This document shows positions 62,155 through 64,000 of a DNA stretch of 64,000 bases, in pieces. The notes below the pieces were generated by a model. It worked only from the letters and a program-made list of their open reading frames with translations. It was not told where the DNA came from and made no database searches. The stretch spans positions 806,711-870,710 of the forward strand of contig LFJO01000005.1 in the NCBI GenBank assembly GCA_001038565.1. Direction: 5' to 3'. The first letter of the stretch is position 1; every line of letters starts with the position of its first letter. The position numbers were made by a program, and so were the translations under genes. Source of the stretch: Alkalihalobacillus pseudalcaliphilus. Its GTDB lineage: Bacteria > Bacillota > Bacilli > Bacillales > Bacillaceae_D.

Positions 62155-63610
62155 TGAAGAAAATGACCAAGCCATTAATGAACAGTTATTTGACCAACAT
62201 TCATTATCAGATTGGGACTTGGCAAAGCTAAAAAATGAATTTAAAAATGCTGAGGACTTTGAATTTGTAACGGTGAATTATCGAGACGATCTTGTAGTGA
62301 CCTTTATTTATTCAGATGTCATGGTCGATTTAAAGCAATTAAATGAATATGTTTTACCGCAAGCAGCAGAGATGAATAATCATGACGCGGATGTGAGTTT
62401 TGTTTTTTTACATAAATTAGCTTTTCATAGCATTGAAACAGACCGTGGCTTATTTGAACGTTTATTATCAGGTGATTTAGTCATTTTCATAGAACATGAA
62501 AGTGAAAAATCACTATTATATAGAAAGATGTCTGATATCGCGAAGCGTGAAACGGAAGAATCGGCTACAGAAATCTCGATAAAAGGGCCGAGGGATGGGT
62601 TTACCGAGGAACTGGATACGAATATTTCACTATTAAGAAAAAGACTTAAAACACCGTTACTTAAGAACCGCGAATTTTTATTAGGTGAAAAAAGTCAAAC
62701 GACCATTGCTTTGGTTTATTTGGAGAAAACGATTAGCACTGAATTGATAGAAATTGTTATTGAAAGACTTAACTCATGTAAAATTGATTATTTGGAAAGT
62801 AGTCAGCAGCTAGAAGAATATTTGGGTAATAATCGTTTGTCTTTATTTCCTTTGGTGAATTATTGTGGGAGGGCTGATTTTTTAGCACAAAGCTTAAGAA
62901 GGGGAAGATTTGGGATTATTATTGATGGATCTCCTATGGCATTAATTGCACCTTCTAATCTCACTGAACAAATTAAATCACCTGAGGACTTCTATCATCC
63001 TTTTTATTTTGTTGCTTTAGAAAGGTTACTACGCCTTTTTGCTTTTATAGTAGCCATATTTTTACCTGGATTTTATATCGCATTAGCTTCCTATAATGTC
63101 GAACAAATACCTTTATATTTACTAGCAACGATTACAAATTCTAGATTCGGTATCCCATTCTCAGGTCCAATGGAAGCCTTCTTAATGATTTGGATGTTTG
63201 AGATTTTTAGGGAAGCAGGTGTTAGGCTGCCTAAATCAGTAGGACAAACCATTGCAGTAATTGGAGGACTTATTGTTGGAGATGCTGCAATTCGGGCTGG
63301 GTTAACATCTCCGACCTTACTAGTTGTTATGGCTGTTGCCGCTGTTGCTCAATTTACATTAATTAATCAATCTCTATTAGGTTCTGTTACAATTTTTCGG
63401 TTATTTGTTTTAAGTGGTGCTTCTTTACTAGGTATGTATGGCTTTTTCTTAAGTTTATTTTTTATTGTTGTGTATGCAGCTGGCCTCACTTCTTTTGGTG
63501 TGGGATATTTGGAACCGATCGCTCCGGTATCCTTTAAAGAATGGATAGCCGCTATATTAGATCGACCGAAAAGCTCACACGTCGCTCTCCCAAAAATGTT
63601 AAAGAAATAA
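62123..63610 (+). CDS. Germinant receptor A subunit (GerAA family), second operon
   Basis: This 495-residue protein has GPRDGFTEELD near residue 154, a soluble N-terminal half, and about five membrane segments from about residue 295 (REAGVRLPKSVGQTIAVIGG near 365). It is shorter at both ends than the protein encoded at 55560. The ATG has an AAAGGAGGT site inside the B gene. Together with SpoVAF it is the third GerA-A-type protein in this window. Confidence 0.92.
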   Translation: MKRLTRMRASSEENDQAINEQLFDQHSLSDWDLAKLKNEFKNAEDFEFVTVNYRDDLVVTFIYSDVMVDLKQLNEYVLPQAAEMNNHDADVSFVFLHKLAFHSIETDRGLFERLLSGDLVIFIEHESEKSLLYRKMSDIAKRETEESATEISIKGPRDGFTEELDTNISLLRKRLKTPLLKNREFLLGEKSQTTIALVYLEKTISTELIEIVIERLNSCKIDYLESSQQLEEYLGNNRLSLFPLVNYCGRADFLAQSLRRGRFGIIIDGSPMALIAPSNLTEQIKSPEDFYHPFYFVALERLLRLFAFIVAIFLPGFYIALASYNVEQIPLYLLATITNSRFGIPFSGPMEAFLMIWMFEIFREAGVRLPKSVGQTIAVIGGLIVGDAAIRAGLTSPTLLVVMAVAAVAQFTLINQSLLGSVTIFRLFVLSGASLLGMYGFFLSLFFIVVYAAGLTSFGVGYLEPIAPVSFKEWIAAILDRPKSSHVALPKMLKK

Positions 63611-63624
63611 TAAGGATGGTCAAT

Positions 63625-64000
63625 ATGTGTAAAAAAATTATCGTGAAGGTGATCATAGTGTTGTTGACCGTATGCATGTTGACTGGTTGTTGGGATTTAT
63701 ATGATATACAAGACGTCAATTATGTAGTAGCTGTCGGATTAGATTATGATCAAGAAAGAGATATATTTATCTCATTTGCTCAGATGTTAGATTTTACATT
63801 CGTTGCAAGAAACGAACAACCTCCTGGCTCAGAACCAATCGTCTTTATAGGGCGTGGTGAAGGGAAAACGGTTAATATGGCATTAACAGACCTTTATAAA
63901 ACAGCTCAAATGAAAACTATGTGGAGTCACGTTACATCAATCGTGTTTTCACAAAGACTATTAGAGAATGGTATCGATGAAGTGATTGATGGATATATTC
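63625..64000 (+). CDS. Germinant receptor C subunit (GerAC family), 3' end outside window
   Basis: This is the first 125 residues of a GerAC lipoprotein. It has a signal peptide with lipobox LTGC and cysteine C22, then CWDLYDIQDVNYVVAVGLD, the family opening. It lies 14 bp after the A gene with an AAGGATGG site and remains open to the window edge. It completes a second B-A-C receptor operon. Confidence 0.9.
   Translation, partial: MCKKIIVKVIIVLLTVCMLTGCWDLYDIQDVNYVVAVGLDYDQERDIFISFAQMLDFTFVARNEQPPGSEPIVFIGRGEGKTVNMALTDLYKTAQMKTMWSHVTSIVFSQRLLENGIDEVIDGYI

Overview
The window is low-GC DNA from an endospore-forming member of the Bacillaceae (Firmicutes). Three things show this: strong AGGAGG-type ribosome binding sites with frequent TTG/GTG starts; sporulation and germination genes (two spoVA operons, spmAB, dacB, two ger operons); and Bacillus-type leaders (lysine riboswitch, T-box, FMN riboswitch). 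The order lysA, ppiB, rib operon, ypuF-like DUF309 gene, scpA-scpB, dacB-spmA-spmB matches the Bacillus subtilis chromosome, so this is chromosomal backbone with accessory blocks inserted. No rRNA, tRNA, CRISPR array, prophage or complete insertion sequence was seen.

Layout. 1-2681: dispersed repeats and an ABC exporter pair. 2700-6675: canonical spoVA operon (AC, AD, AE, AEa, AF), without AA and AB, behind a good sigma-G promoter. 6760-8516: lysine riboswitch and lysA. 8670-12671: a 28-residue membrane peptide, a T-box leader in front of a GNAT acetyltransferase, a YcdB/YcdC-domain protein, ppiB and a small membrane-anchored protein. 12732-18446: methylcitrate cycle (LysR regulator, prpC, prpD, prpB), with about 1.1 kb of repeats between prpC and prpD. 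18449-26531: a GntR-controlled ABC operon, membrane proteins, a Fur-boxed ABC exporter, a SIMPL protein, an AEC transporter and a SMI1/KNR4 protein. 26883-33297: leucine/branched-chain acyl-CoA degradation operon. 33660-37549: glyoxylate shunt (aceA, a 39-residue zinc-ribbon protein, malate synthase G).

38055-40922: FMN riboswitch and ribE-ribBA-ribH, without ribD. 40972-46778: DUF309 gene, scpAB, superoxide dismutase, cardiolipin synthase and a YetF/DUF421 protein. 47390-51744: a second spoVA operon of the spoVA2mob type (DUF1657, YhcN/YlaJ lipoprotein, SpoVAC, SpoVAD, SpoVAEb, DUF1657, DUF421-DUF1657 fusion), flanked by two further DUF421 genes. 51925-54198: dacB-spmA-spmB. 54420-58846 and 61039 to the right edge: two nutrient germinant receptor operons in B-A-C order, separated by a DinB protein and a YhdH-type oxidoreductase.

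Themes. One is spore dipicolinate uptake and release, heat resistance and germination: two SpoVA channels, three GerA-family A subunits, three DUF421 proteins and core-dehydration genes. The other is overflow carbon catabolism: propionyl-CoA, branched-chain acyl-CoA and acetyl-CoA, with CcpA-type cre sites in front of two of the blocks. The least explained features are a dispersed repeat whose copies nearly all lie just 5' of genes in the same orientation, a T-box with a probable glutamine specifier in front of an acetyltransferase, and two genes whose strong ribosome binding sites point to ATT/ATC start codons. All function calls come from reading motifs and gene context; no database search was run.
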